Positions 55,046 through 63,412 of a stretch of DNA of 64,000 nt are shown here, piece after piece. Position 1 is the stretch's first letter. Every line of letters starts with the position of its first letter. This DNA comes from Micromonospora sp. NBC_01699 (GTDB lineage: Bacteria > Actinomycetota > Actinomycetes > Mycobacteriales > Micromonosporaceae): positions 6,386,001-6,450,000 of the forward strand of contig NZ_CP109199.1 in the NCBI RefSeq assembly GCF_036250065.1, written 5' to 3'. Under the pieces are notes generated by a model. That model was given only the letters and a program-made list of their open reading frames with translations, searched no databases and was not told where the DNA came from. The position numbers and the translations under genes are program-made.

Positions 55046-57301
55046 GTGAGCGAGATGAACAGCTACGAGCTGAAGATCTTCGAGCAGACGTCGAGCTACT
55101 GGGAACTGCGCCTGTCGACCGGCGGAGGCCCGCCGAAGACCCGTGGCCTGGACAACACAGCTATCGATCACCTGATCGCGATGGTTGAACGCGATTACAG
55201 CCAGGATGCGGTCGCTCAGAAGGTGTTCGGTGCCCCGCAGCTACGTGCCCTCGGTACGAAACTGGCCACCTTTCTCGACGGCGATGAACGGTGGCTGACC
55301 CCGGTCCTGGACCATCCGTCCGGTGCCACGCTTCGAATCACGGCCGCGGAACGGCTACGGCACCTGCCCTGGGAACTGCTCGCCAGAGAGGGTTCGTACC
55401 TGACCGTCGCCAGCCACGCTCCGCTGCTACCGGTACGGGCCATCGGCACCAACACGGCCCTCAAGACCCCGATCGCCCCTGGAAACCGACCCCTGCGGGT
55501 GCTGTTCATGGCCACCTCCCCGGAGGGTGTCGAACCCGTGCTCAACTACGAGGCGGAGGAGGCGGCCATCCTGTCGGCGACCTCGCGTACCGGCACCGAC
55601 CTGGTCGTCGAGGAAAGCGGCACCCTGGAAGGGCTTCGCTTTCTCAGTCGTGACTACGGCGCGGGATATTTCGACGTCCTGCATCTGAGCGGCCACGCCA
55701 CCATCAACGCGAACGGCCAACCCACCTTCCTGGTGGAGGACGAGTTCGGCGGGCTCGCCCACGCCACCGCTGACCAGATCGCCCGGGCCATGGCCGGACA
55801 CTGGCCCCGCCTGGTGTTCGTCTCCGGCTGCCTCACCGGGAACGCCCCCGACGCCGGCACGTTCCCCTCGATGAGCGAAAGCCTCGTCCGTGCCGGAGCC
55901 CCCGCCGTACTGGGGTGGGCGCTGCCGGTCGGCGACGTCTCCGCGACCGAGTTCTACCGCACACTGGCTGACGGTGAGCCCCTCGACCGGGCCCTCGTCG
56001 AAGCCCGACAGCACCTGTACGCCCACAAGCGTGGCAACTGGCACCTGCTGCGCGTCTACGCCGACAACTCCCCGCTGGCGCCCATGGTCACCCCTCTACA
56101 CACCAAGGGGCGTGCACGGATCCACATCCGGCCCGCCGACCAGGACTTCCTCGACCCGCAGACCCAGCTGTCCCGGGTCGCCACCCGGGCCGCCTTCGTG
56201 GGACGACGACGGGTCATCCAGCGCTGCCTGCGTACCCTCAAACAACCCCACGGTCACGACGGCGCGGCGCAGGCCCTCGTCCTGCACGGTATGGGCGGCC
56301 TCGGCAAGAGCAGTCTTGCCTCCCGGCTGCTGGAACGCATGCCCACCCACCAGCGTGTCGTCTGGTACGGCGGCGTCGACCTGACCAGGTTCCGAGAACT
56401 CGCCACCAAGGTCAAACTCCCCACCCTTGAGCAGGAGATCGAGGCAGCCCAACTGCTCGACAACAACGAGGCCCCCCTCGCCGCCCGCCTGCGCCACCTG
56501 CTCGATGTCGACGGACCTCTCGGGCAGACCCCCTGCCTGTTCGTGTTCGACGACTTCGAGGACGGCAACCTCGACAAACGCGACGGCACACACGTGCTCT
56601 CCGCCGAGATGGCCGACATCCTGCCCGCCCTACTCAAGGCCATCCGCGAAACCGGCAGCCCCAGCCGAGTCATCATCACCAGCCGCTACCGTTTCCCCGC
56701 TCCCGCCGCAACCACGATCGTCGTCGAGTCACTCGAAACCCTCACCGGAACCGAACAGGCCAAGAAACTCGCGAACCTGCGTAACCTGCGCCCCGGCTCG
56801 ACCATCGACCCTGACATCCGCGAGCGCGCCATCCAGGCCGCGGCCGGCAACCCCCGCCTACTCGACTGGCTCGACCTGATCGTCGCCGACACCAGCCTCG
56901 ACATCGACGGCCTCATCACCGCCATCGAGCGGGAAGCCGACCGGTTCCGCCGGGAAACGATCCTGGCGAGGAACCTCCTCAACTCCCAAACCCCCGAGCT
57001 GCAAAAGATGCTCGCCAAGGTCAACGTCGTCGAACTGCCCGTACCCGCCGAGACCGTCAAGGCCGTCCACAACCACCCGGAGGCCACCGGCCACATCACA
57101 CGCGCCGTCCAACTCGGCCTGATCGAAGAAGGCACCGACCCCGGAACCCGCCAACCCCGCTACTACGTCTCCAACGTCCTACGCCCCCTCATCCGCCCCC
57201 TGCTCACCGACGACGAATACACCCGGGCCTGCGCCGCCGCCGCACGATCCCTCCACAAACTCTGGGTCACCGACCCCGCCACCCCCAGGCCCGCTCCATG
57301 A
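55046..57301 (+). CDS. CHAT-domain protease fused to a STAND (NB-ARC) NTPase
   Basis: 751 aa from GTG 55046 (GGAG nine bases upstream). N-terminal adaptor ~1-60; CHAT caspase-like domain ~60-360 with catalytic His217 in VLHLSGHA and Cys262 in FVSGCLTG; STAND NTPase from ~385 with AFVGRRRVI, Walker A GMGGLGKSS (415-423), Walker B CLFVFDDFED (about 497-505), sensor SRVIITSRY and NPRLLDWLD in place of GLPL; then winged-helix-like end. Such proteins are NTP-switched proteases that act when a sensor domain binds its trigger. The sensor TPR is not in this chain but begins in the overlapping next gene. Confidence 0.9.
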   Translation: MSEMNSYELKIFEQTSSYWELRLSTGGGPPKTRGLDNTAIDHLIAMVERDYSQDAVAQKVFGAPQLRALGTKLATFLDGDERWLTPVLDHPSGATLRITAAERLRHLPWELLAREGSYLTVASHAPLLPVRAIGTNTALKTPIAPGNRPLRVLFMATSPEGVEPVLNYEAEEAAILSATSRTGTDLVVEESGTLEGLRFLSRDYGAGYFDVLHLSGHATINANGQPTFLVEDEFGGLAHATADQIARAMAGHWPRLVFVSGCLTGNAPDAGTFPSMSESLVRAGAPAVLGWALPVGDVSATEFYRTLADGEPLDRALVEARQHLYAHKRGNWHLLRVYADNSPLAPMVTPLHTKGRARIHIRPADQDFLDPQTQLSRVATRAAFVGRRRVIQRCLRTLKQPHGHDGAAQALVLHGMGGLGKSSLASRLLERMPTHQRVVWYGGVDLTRFRELATKVKLPTLEQEIEAAQLLDNNEAPLAARLRHLLDVDGPLGQTPCLFVFDDFEDGNLDKRDGTHVLSAEMADILPALLKAIRETGSPSRVIITSRYRFPAPAATTIVVESLETLTGTEQAKKLANLRNLRPGSTIDPDIRERAIQAAAGNPRLLDWLDLIVADTSLDIDGLITAIEREADRFRRETILARNLLNSQTPELQKMLAKVNVVELPVPAETVKAVHNHPEATGHITRAVQLGLIEEGTDPGTRQPRYYVSNVLRPLIRPLLTDDEYTRACAAAARSLHKLWVTDPATPRPAP

Positions 57302-58128
57302 CCCCCCACGCCCAGTGGGTGGAGGTGCACCGATTGGCGGTGGCCGGTCGGGAACCGGCAATCGCCCGCGACGTCGGGAACCGGGTGGCAAGGGTGTGGT
57401 TGCGCCGGTCCCGGTTCGCAGACGTCGCGGCCCTCGCGAACGCCACCCTGCCCCTCGGCCCGGACGCCGGCGCCTTCTACGACCTGGGCTGGGCCCAATC
57501 CTCCACGGGGAAACTCCGACAGGCTCTGGAGAGCTTCGAGCGCGCCCTGCACCTGTACCGCGAGGTCGGCAACCGCGGCAACGAAGCCGCCACCCTTAAC
57601 GGCATCGGCCGCGTGCACGACCACCTTGGGGACCGGCAACAGGCCCTGACCTACTACCAACAGGCCCTCCCCATCCAGCGGATGGTCGGCAACCGCGCCG
57701 GCGAAGCAACCACCCTCAGCAACATCGGTACCGCATTTGACAGCCTCGGGGACCGGCAGCAAGCCCTGACCTACTGCCAACAGGCCCTCCCCATCCTGCG
57801 AGAGGTCGGCGACCGCGCCAGCGAAGCGATCACCCTCAGCAACGTCGGTCGCGTGTACGACGATCTCGGGGACCGGCAGCGAGCCATGACCCACTACCAG
57901 CAGGCCCTCTCCATCGCGCGAGAGGTCGGCGACCGCGCCGGCGAAGCGGCCACCCGGTACAACATCGCGATGATCTACCGGACGGAGGGAAACCTCGACC
58001 GGGCGATCGGCGAGCTCGAACTCGTCGTCAACCTCGACCGCCAGGTCGGGCACCCGGACCTCGCATCCGACACTGCCATGCTCGAACAGGTAAGCCAAGA
58101 ACGCGCAAGAGCTCGGGAAGCGACCTGA
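57298..58128 (+). CDS. TPR protein, overlapping the CHAT-STAND gene
   Basis: 276 aa. It opens WVEVHRLAVAGREPAIARDV and RSRFADVAALANATLPLGPD, the linker that in single-chain CHAT-STAND-TPR proteins follows the NTPase, and then has four TPR units (40 aa period) plus a diverged fifth (RTEGNLDRAIGELELVVNLD). ATG 57298 overlaps the CHAT stop (ATGA), so translation is coupled. A -1 slip in the C5 run at 57281-57285 would fuse the two chains. Its N-terminus is paralogous to the TPR protein at 53633. Confidence 0.88.
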   Translation: MTPHAQWVEVHRLAVAGREPAIARDVGNRVARVWLRRSRFADVAALANATLPLGPDAGAFYDLGWAQSSTGKLRQALESFERALHLYREVGNRGNEAATLNGIGRVHDHLGDRQQALTYYQQALPIQRMVGNRAGEATTLSNIGTAFDSLGDRQQALTYCQQALPILREVGDRASEAITLSNVGRVYDDLGDRQRAMTHYQQALSIAREVGDRAGEAATRYNIAMIYRTEGNLDRAIGELELVVNLDRQVGHPDLASDTAMLEQVSQERARAREAT

Positions 58129-58250
58129 TCACGTGCCGGACCCGGCCACCCTCAACCTCGCCGCGATCAATGCATGACTCCGACCCCGTTATGAGGCACA
58201 GCCCGATTCAGATTCCGAGTGGCGCTGGATTCGCGTCGGCTCGACGGTTC

Positions 58251-59402
58251 TCAGCCGCCGGAATCGTCCATCTCGGCGCCGGCCGGTACGACGTCGCTGT
58301 CCCGGTCGGCCAGCCAGCCGTCGGGCAGGTGCACTTTGCCGGGTGAGTTGGTCCGGCCGCGCGGCTGACCGAGGGTGTTGAGCGGGAACGGCTCGGCCGG
58401 ATCGAGCTTGCCGAGCAGGTCGTCCAGCTCGGCCAGGCTGTTGATCATCGCCATCGCCCGGCGCAGCTCGCCGCCGACCGGGAAACCCTTGAGGTACCAG
58501 GCCACGTGCTTGCGGAAGTCGGTGCAGCCGTCCCGCTCACTGCCCATCCACTCGGCCAACAACTCCGCGTGCCGGCGCATCGTCCCGGCCACCCGGCCGA
58601 GGTCGGGCAGCCGCCGCTCGGACCGCCCGGCGAAGGCCGCCGCCAGGTCCGCGAAGAGCCACGGCCGACCCAGGCAGCCACGGCCGACGACCACGCCGTC
58701 CGCCCCGGTCCGGGCCATCATCCGCAGCGCGTCGTCCGCCTCCCAGATGTCGCCATTTCCAAGCACCGGTACGTCCAGCGCCTGCTTCAGGGTCGCGATC
58801 GCGTCCCAGTCCGCGCTGCCGGAGTAGCGCTGTTCGGCCGTACGCGCGTGCAGCGCCACCGCCGCCACCCCGGCCTCCTGGGCGGCGAGACCGGCTTCGA
58901 CGTACGTCAAATGGTTGTCGTCTATGCCCTTGCGCATCTTCACCGTGACCGGCACCCCGGCCGGTGCCGCCGCGTCGACCGCGGCCCGGACCAGTCGGGC
59001 GAACAGTCGGCGCCGCCACGGCAACGCCGCGCCGCCGCCCTTGCGGGTGACCTTCGGCACCGGGCAGCCGAAATTGAGGTCGATGTGGTCGGCCCGGTCC
59101 TCCTCGACCACCATCCGCACCGCCGCGGCGGTGGTTTCCGGATCCACGCCGTAGAGCTGGAGGCTGCGCGGGCGCTCGTCGGCGCCAAAGGCGATCATGC
59201 GCATGGTGCGCGGGTTCCGCTCCACCAGCGCGCGGGTGGTGACCATCTCGCAGACGTACAGGCCGCCGCCCTGTTCCCGACAGAGCTGGCGAAAGGCGAC
59301 ATTGGTGATGCCGGCCATCGGCGCGAGCACCACCGGCGGCCAGACCGGGTGCCCGCCGATGGCCAACGAACCCGGCACGGCCGGAGCGGCGGTCGACGTC
59401 AT
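58251..59402 (-). CDS. dusB: tRNA-dihydrouridine synthase
   Basis: 383 aa flavoprotein that reduces uridine to dihydrouridine in tRNA. TIM barrel start APMAGITNVAFRQLCREQGG, catalytic Cys113 in NFGCPVPKVTRKGGG, FMN-phosphate site VPVLGNGDIW, and the C-terminal helical domain with TDFRKHVAWYLKGF. ATG 59402 fits the family, although GGAGG directly adjoins it and leaves little spacing. The C-terminal ~45 residues extend beyond the usual fold. Backbone gene that marks the right edge of the island. Confidence 0.95.
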   Translation of the reverse strand: MTSTAAPAVPGSLAIGGHPVWPPVVLAPMAGITNVAFRQLCREQGGGLYVCEMVTTRALVERNPRTMRMIAFGADERPRSLQLYGVDPETTAAAVRMVVEEDRADHIDLNFGCPVPKVTRKGGGAALPWRRRLFARLVRAAVDAAAPAGVPVTVKMRKGIDDNHLTYVEAGLAAQEAGVAAVALHARTAEQRYSGSADWDAIATLKQALDVPVLGNGDIWEADDALRMMARTGADGVVVGRGCLGRPWLFADLAAAFAGRSERRLPDLGRVAGTMRRHAELLAEWMGSERDGCTDFRKHVAWYLKGFPVGGELRRAMAMINSLAELDDLLGKLDPAEPFPLNTLGQPRGRTNSPGKVHLPDGWLADRDSDVVPAGAEMDDSGG

Positions 59403-59476
59403 CCTCCGAGGATCCCACCCCGGACCGCACGACTGGCGAGGACCCCCGGACGTCAATCTGATTTATATTTACCGCC

Positions 59477-60256
59477 GTGATTACCTTTGCCGCCCTGCTG
59501 TTCGGCCTGGGATGCTGCCTGATCGTCGGCGGCGCGGTGGCCGCCCTGCTCCGCTGGTACGAGGCGAACCAACGGCGGATCCTGGAACGGGCCGCGCTGG
59601 TGCCGTGCGCCGACTGGCAAGCGGGCCGGCGCTGGCAGGCCGCCGCCGGCATGACCACCGCCGGCCCGACCGGGGTGCAAATCTCCCCGGTCACCGGCAC
59701 CGCCTGCGCCTGGTACGCCGTGGACCTGGTCCGCGAGCCGTCGCGCCGGTACGACGACACCGCGTCGAGCGTGGACCACCTGTGGACGCAGGAGGCGCCG
59801 GGGCCGCCCGCGCTCCAGGACCACACCGGCAGCCTGCTCATCGATCCCCGACTACTGCGCCGGCGGTCGACCGACGGGGACCCGCTGATCACCACCACGA
59901 CGGTCCGGCGCTACGGCCGCGAGGACGAGGACCGGGTACCGCAGCTCATCCCCCGGGACGTGTACCTCGGCACCGGAAAGCACGAGACCCTGGTGCTGAC
60001 CGAGCTGCTGGTGCACGCCGGCCAGCGGGCGTACGCGATCGGCAGGGCGCGGTCCGACGGCGGGAACCTCGTGCTCACCCCGTCCCGGCGCGGACCGGTG
60101 ACGGTCCTCACCACCGGCACCTACGAGCAGGTGCACGCCCGCCGGATCGCCGCGACGGCCGGCTCCTGGACGCTGCCGGGCGCGCTCAGCATCGCCGGCG
60201 TGGCCGGGATCGCCGGGGCGGTACTGCTCGCGTGGCTGACCTGGCCCGTCGACTGA
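59477..60256 (+). CDS. GIDE-domain membrane protein (E3 ligase MUL1-like, lacking RING)
   Basis: 259 aa, GTG start. One N-terminal helix (MITFAALLFGLGCCLIVGGA), a ~190-residue domain with TGVQISPVTGTACAWYAVDL, DHTGSLLIDPRLL and LVLTELLVHAGQRAYAIGRA, and a C-terminal helix (IAGVAGIAGAVLLAWLTW). The pattern L-SP-x-[ST]G-x-x-C-x-[WY]Y and D-x-[ST]G-x-x-x-[IV]-x-P is that of GIDE domains, which in mitochondria lie between two helices before a RING finger. The bacterial role is unknown. It is divergent from dusB by 74 bp. Confidence 0.65.
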   Translation: MITFAALLFGLGCCLIVGGAVAALLRWYEANQRRILERAALVPCADWQAGRRWQAAAGMTTAGPTGVQISPVTGTACAWYAVDLVREPSRRYDDTASSVDHLWTQEAPGPPALQDHTGSLLIDPRLLRRRSTDGDPLITTTTVRRYGREDEDRVPQLIPRDVYLGTGKHETLVLTELLVHAGQRAYAIGRARSDGGNLVLTPSRRGPVTVLTTGTYEQVHARRIAATAGSWTLPGALSIAGVAGIAGAVLLAWLTWPVD

Positions 60257-60274
60257 GCTGACCGGACCGGTGGC

Positions 60275-61654
60275 TCAGCAGCCGGGCAGGCGCTCGATCA
60301 GGTAGTTCTCCACCTGGTCGAGCGAGACGCGCTCCTGCAACATGGTGTCCCGGTTCCGTACGGTGACCGCGTTGTCGTTGAGGGTGTCGAAGTCGATCGT
60401 CACGCAGAACGGGGTGCCGATCTCGTCCTGGCGGCGGTACCGCCGGCCGATCGCCTGCGAGTCGTCGAACTCGACCACCCAGCGCTTGCGCAGCGCCGCG
60501 CTGAGGTCGCGGGCCTTCGGGGACAGTTCCGGGTTGCGCGACAGCGGCAGCACGGCCACCTTCACCGGCGACAGCCGGGGATCGAACCGCAGCACGGTCC
60601 GCTTGTCCACGCCGCCCTTGGTGTTCGGCGCCTCGTCCTCGTCGTACGCCTCCAGCAGGAAGGCCAGCACCGCGCGGGTCAGGCCGGCGGCCGGCTCGAT
60701 CACGTACGGCATCCAGCGCTCGCCCTTCTCCTGGTCGAAGTAGGAGAGGTCGACACCGGAGTGCTTGCTGTGCGTGGTGAGGTCGAAATCGGTCCGGTTG
60801 GCGATGCCCTCCAACTCGGAGAACTCGGTGCCGCCGAACATGAACTTGTACTCGATGTCGACGGTGCGCTTCGAGTAGTGCGAGAGCTTCTCCTTCGGGT
60901 GCTCGAACAGCCGCAGGTTCGACTCGCTCAGCCCGAGGTCGAGGTACCAGTTCCAGCGCTCCCGCAGCCAGAATTCGTGCCACTGCTCGTCCGAGCCGGG
61001 CTCGACGAAGAACTCCATCTCCATCTGCTCGAACTCCCGCGTACGGAAGATGAAGTTGCCCGGGGTGATCTCGTTGCGGAACGACTTGCCGACCTGGGCG
61101 ATGCCGAACGGCGGCTTCTTGCGCGCCGAGGTCATCACGTTGGCGAAGTTGACGAAGATCCCCTGCGCCGTCTCCGGCCGCAGGTAGTGCAGGCCCTCGT
61201 CGCTCTCCACCGGGCCGAGGTGGGTCTTCATCAGCCCGTTGAACATGCGGGGCTCGGTGAAGGTGCCCTTGTTGCCGCAGTTCGAGCAGTTGATCTCGGC
61301 GAGTGAGGTCGGCGGGCGGCCGTTGCGGGCCTCGAACGCCTCCTCCAGGTGGTCCGCGCGGAACCGCTTGTGGCAGGACTGGCACTCGGTCAGCGGGTCG
61401 ACGAACGCCTCCAGGTGCCCGGAAGCGGCCCAGACGTCCCGGGCCAGGATGACGGCCGAGTCGAGGCCGACCACGTCGTCGCGCTGCTGCACCATGTTGC
61501 GCCACCACTGGCGCCGGACGTTCTCCTTCAGCTCCACGCCGAGCGGACCGTAGTCCCAGGCCGACCGGGTGCCTCCGTAGATCTCGCTGGAGGGGAAGAC
61601 GAAGCCTCGGCGCTTGGCGAGACTGACCACGGCATCGATACGGTCGGCCGGCAT
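60275..61654 (-). CDS. glyS: Glycine-tRNA ligase (single-chain, dimeric type)
   Basis: 459 aa class II synthetase that charges tRNA-Gly. Opening [20 protein letters not shown] and [18 protein letters not shown]; a zinc-type insertion [11 protein letters not shown] and CSNCGNKG; motif 2 region [20 protein letters not shown]; motif 3 [18 protein letters not shown]; and a C-terminal anticodon domain. AGGAGGAGAACC before ATG 61654 fixes the start; an open frame continues upstream but is not coding. Essential backbone gene. Confidence 0.97.
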   Translation of the reverse strand: MPADRIDAVVSLAKRRGFVFPSSEIYGGTRSAWDYGPLGVELKENVRRQWWRNMVQQRDDVVGLDSAVILARDVWAASGHLEAFVDPLTECQSCHKRFRADHLEEAFEARNGRPPTSLAEINCSNCGNKGTFTEPRMFNGLMKTHLGPVESDEGLHYLRPETAQGIFVNFANVMTSARKKPPFGIAQVGKSFRNEITPGNFIFRTREFEQMEMEFFVEPGSDEQWHEFWLRERWNWYLDLGLSESNLRLFEHPKEKLSHYSKRTVDIEYKFMFGGTEFSELEGIANRTDFDLTTHSKHSGVDLSYFDQEKGERWMPYVIEPAAGLTRAVLAFLLEAYDEDEAPNTKGGVDKRTVLRFDPRLSPVKVAVLPLSRNPELSPKARDLSAALRKRWVVEFDDSQAIGRRYRRQDEIGTPFCVTIDFDTLNDNAVTVRNRDTMLQERVSLDQVENYLIERLPGC

Positions 61655-61990
61655 GGTTCTCCTCCTACGCCGACTGGCGGTCGGCGGGGACGCATCAGGA
61701 ACGAAACGGACAACAACGAACAACGGCACCACCCACCGCTGTTCCAAGCCCAGCAGACTACCCCGCCCCCACCCACCCCCACCCATCCCCCGCCCCCCAC
61801 CCCCATCCCACCCCCATCCCCCGCCCATCCCCACCCCATCCCCCGCCCATCCCCCCGGCGATCTTGCACTTGTGGTCGTACACAAATCCGGATGAGTGCC
61901 CTATTTCGGGCGCCACAAGTGCAAGATCGCCGGCCAAGAGGGGCGGGAGGGGGAGGGCGGCGGGGTGGGGCGGGAGAGGGGCGGGGTGGG
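61655..61990. other. Gap with C-rich tract, palindrome A and G-rich tract
   Basis: From 61757 to 61856 the plus strand is almost only C with single A/T (ccccac, cccatc units), then palindrome A copy 2, then a G-rich tract (61934-61992). No gene is supported. G-quadruplex or i-motif folding on either side of the palindrome is possible. Confidence 0.6.
61855..61933. repeat. Long palindromic repeat, family A, copy 2
   Basis: 79 bp. 21-base perfect arms (61855-61875 and 61913-61933; inner part GATCTTGCACTTGTGG) and a 37-base core. Core and arms match copy 1 (12741-12817) when reverse complemented, with seven core differences. Open frames that cross it end in [10 protein letters not shown], the same tail as in the DUF397 relic. 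Confidence 0.85.
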
Positions 61991-62662
61991 TTAGGTGATG
62001 TCGCAGACTTCTAGGGCGCCGGTGCGGGTGTCCTGGGTCAGGCGGACGCGGAGGTTGTCGCGGCTGCCGCTGGTGTAGGTGACTCCGACGGGGACTATCA
62101 GGTCGTTGGTGGCTGTTACCTCGCCGATGCGGAAGGAGTCGATTTCCGGTTCCTCGGCGACCCGCTGCTCGAACTCGCGCGGCGACTCCCGGCGCTGGGC
62201 GGCGTCGCAGAGGAAGTCGTACGCCTTGTCGAACTCCTGGTTGCTGACCGCCTCGAAGTAGTCACCGGCGACCACCTGGGCCTGCTCGTTGATCGCCTCG
62301 ACGCCGGAGACGGTCAGACCGACCACGGCCGCCACCCCGCCACCGCAACAGAGCAGGACGGCCAGGCCGGCGACCCCGAGCCCGAGCCACAGCCGCATGG
62401 TCCGGCCCTCGGTCGGCGGGGCGGCGAACGGCGGCGTCACGCCCGGCCCCGGCGGCGGGCCGGGCACACCGTACGGCGCCGGCCCGGCCGGCACCGGGTA
62501 CACCGGCGGCACGCTCCCCGACCCGTCCGAGCCCGGGTACGCAGGCGGCACGCTCCCCGACCCGTCCCAGCCCGGATAGGCCGGATAGGCCGGCGGCGGG
62601 CCATCCGGTCCGGGTGTCACCGGGTACGGCATCGGCGGGCCGCCCGGCCCCGCAGTGGTCAT
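61991..62662 (-). CDS. Proline-rich membrane-anchored protein
   Basis: 223 aa from ATG 62662. N-terminal ~85 residues are Pro/Gly/Tyr-rich with repeats of AYPG-x-DGSGSVPP; one membrane helix (LWLGLGVAGLAVLLCCGGGV) at about 90-110; extracellular C-terminal domain with EQAQVVAGDYFEAVSNQEFD, KAYDFLCDAAQRRESPREFE (NTF2/DUF4878-like, two Cys). Proteins of this layout are common in Micromonosporaceae and have no assigned role. Confidence 0.8.
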   Translation of the reverse strand: MTTAGPGGPPMPYPVTPGPDGPPPAYPAYPGWDGSGSVPPAYPGSDGSGSVPPVYPVPAGPAPYGVPGPPPGPGVTPPFAAPPTEGRTMRLWLGLGVAGLAVLLCCGGGVAAVVGLTVSGVEAINEQAQVVAGDYFEAVSNQEFDKAYDFLCDAAQRRESPREFEQRVAEEPEIDSFRIGEVTATNDLIVPVGVTYTSGSRDNLRVRLTQDTRTGALEVCDIT

Positions 62663-62687
62663 GGACGCAAGGGTAGTGCCCGCGACC

Positions 62688-63029
62688 TCATCGGCTCGGA
62701 TCAGTGGCCCGGTCACTGACCGCCACCTCGACCTGCCCGCCCGGTTCGGCGCTGGCGAGGGCCTCGAACGCCGACGGCTCGTCCAGCGACTCGGCGAGCA
62801 GCGGGGTGGCGTACACCTTGACGTCGAACGCGCCGAGCGCCCGCCGGTAGGTGCCGACCGACTCCCACTCGGTCACCAGCGACCACTGCCGGGGATCCTC
62901 CAGTGCGCGGACGAGCTGCCCGCGCTGATAGCCGGGTCGGGCGGCCAGTGCCGCCAGCGCGGCATGCGCCCGTTCCGTGAAGGACGCGGCGGCGTCCTCG
63001 TCGACCACGAACCGGTTCGTCACCAGCAC
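62688..63029 (-). CDS. Antibiotic biosynthesis monooxygenase (ABM) domain protein
   Basis: 113 aa, GTG start. Dimeric alpha/beta barrel ABM fold: VTNRFVVDEDAAASFTERAH, RPGYQRGQLVRALEDPRQWS, LVTEWESVGTYRRALGAFDV. Relatives range from quinone monooxygenases to haem-degrading IsdG-like proteins and unassigned housekeeping proteins; no key active-site pattern decides. It is divergent from the small membrane-protein gene by 27 bp. Confidence 0.8.
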   Translation of the reverse strand: MLVTNRFVVDEDAAASFTERAHAALAALAARPGYQRGQLVRALEDPRQWSLVTEWESVGTYRRALGAFDVKVYATPLLAESLDEPSAFEALASAEPGGQVEVAVSDRATDPSR

Positions 63030-63056
63030 CCGGTGCCTCCTCGTAGAGTCTGTGCC

Positions 63057-63314
63057 ATGCAGCGTACGCAGAGCGTCTTGCTGGCCCGGCTGGCCCGGGT
63101 GAACCCGACCGTGGTGTTCCTCGCCACGGTCGCCGTGGTGCTGGTCGGCCTCTTCGCGCCCGGAATCGTCGGCGGGGCGGTGCTGCTGGCGCTCGCCGCC
63201 GGACTGGTGGCCCTGCTGCGGCTCACCTGGCCGGTCCAGCCGCCGGCGACCCGGATCATCCGCCTGCTGATGCTGACCCTGCTGGTAGCGGTAGCCCTAG
63301 TCAAGATCCTCTGA
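63057..63314 (+). CDS. Small membrane protein (DUF6703-like)
   Basis: 85 aa with three hydrophobic segments: NPTVVFLATVAVVLVGLFAP, GGAVLLALAAGLVALLRL and IIRLLMLTLLVAVALVKIL. Common in actinobacteria next to the zinc transporter genes, function unknown. ATG 63057. Confidence 0.75.
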   Translation: MQRTQSVLLARLARVNPTVVFLATVAVVLVGLFAPGIVGGAVLLALAAGLVALLRLTWPVQPPATRIIRLLMLTLLVAVALVKIL

Positions 63315-63339
63315 CCGGCCCGACCACTCTTCCTTGTTC

Positions 63340-63354
63340 GGAGGCGAAGCCTCC
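63340..63354 (+). terminator. Possible terminator hairpin
   Basis: GGAGGC-GAA-GCCTCC, six-base stem, 26 bp after the small membrane-protein gene; no T-run follows directly (GTTTTTG comes 18 bases later). Confidence 0.4.
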
Positions 63355-63376
63355 CTCACATGCAAGCATGCGTTTT

Positions 63377-63391
63377 TGACAATCATTCTCA
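63377..63391. promoter_or_regulatory. Zur box before the zinc-binding lipoprotein gene
   Basis: TGACAATCATTCTCA; its complement fits TGANAATGATTNTCA, the core of actinobacterial Zur operators, at all fixed positions. It overlaps a TTGACA (63376-63381) and is 22 bp before the start. Zinc repression is likely. Confidence 0.75.
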
Positions 63392-63412
63392 TTCGCGCGG
63401 AGAGTAGATGGC

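Noticed and set aside
61614-61895. Plus-strand frame ending [10 protein letters not shown] in palindrome A copy 2
   Set aside because: Runs antisense over the glyS 5' end and through a C-rich tract; composition is low complexity (Pro/His). Only its tail, encoded by the repeat, is of interest.
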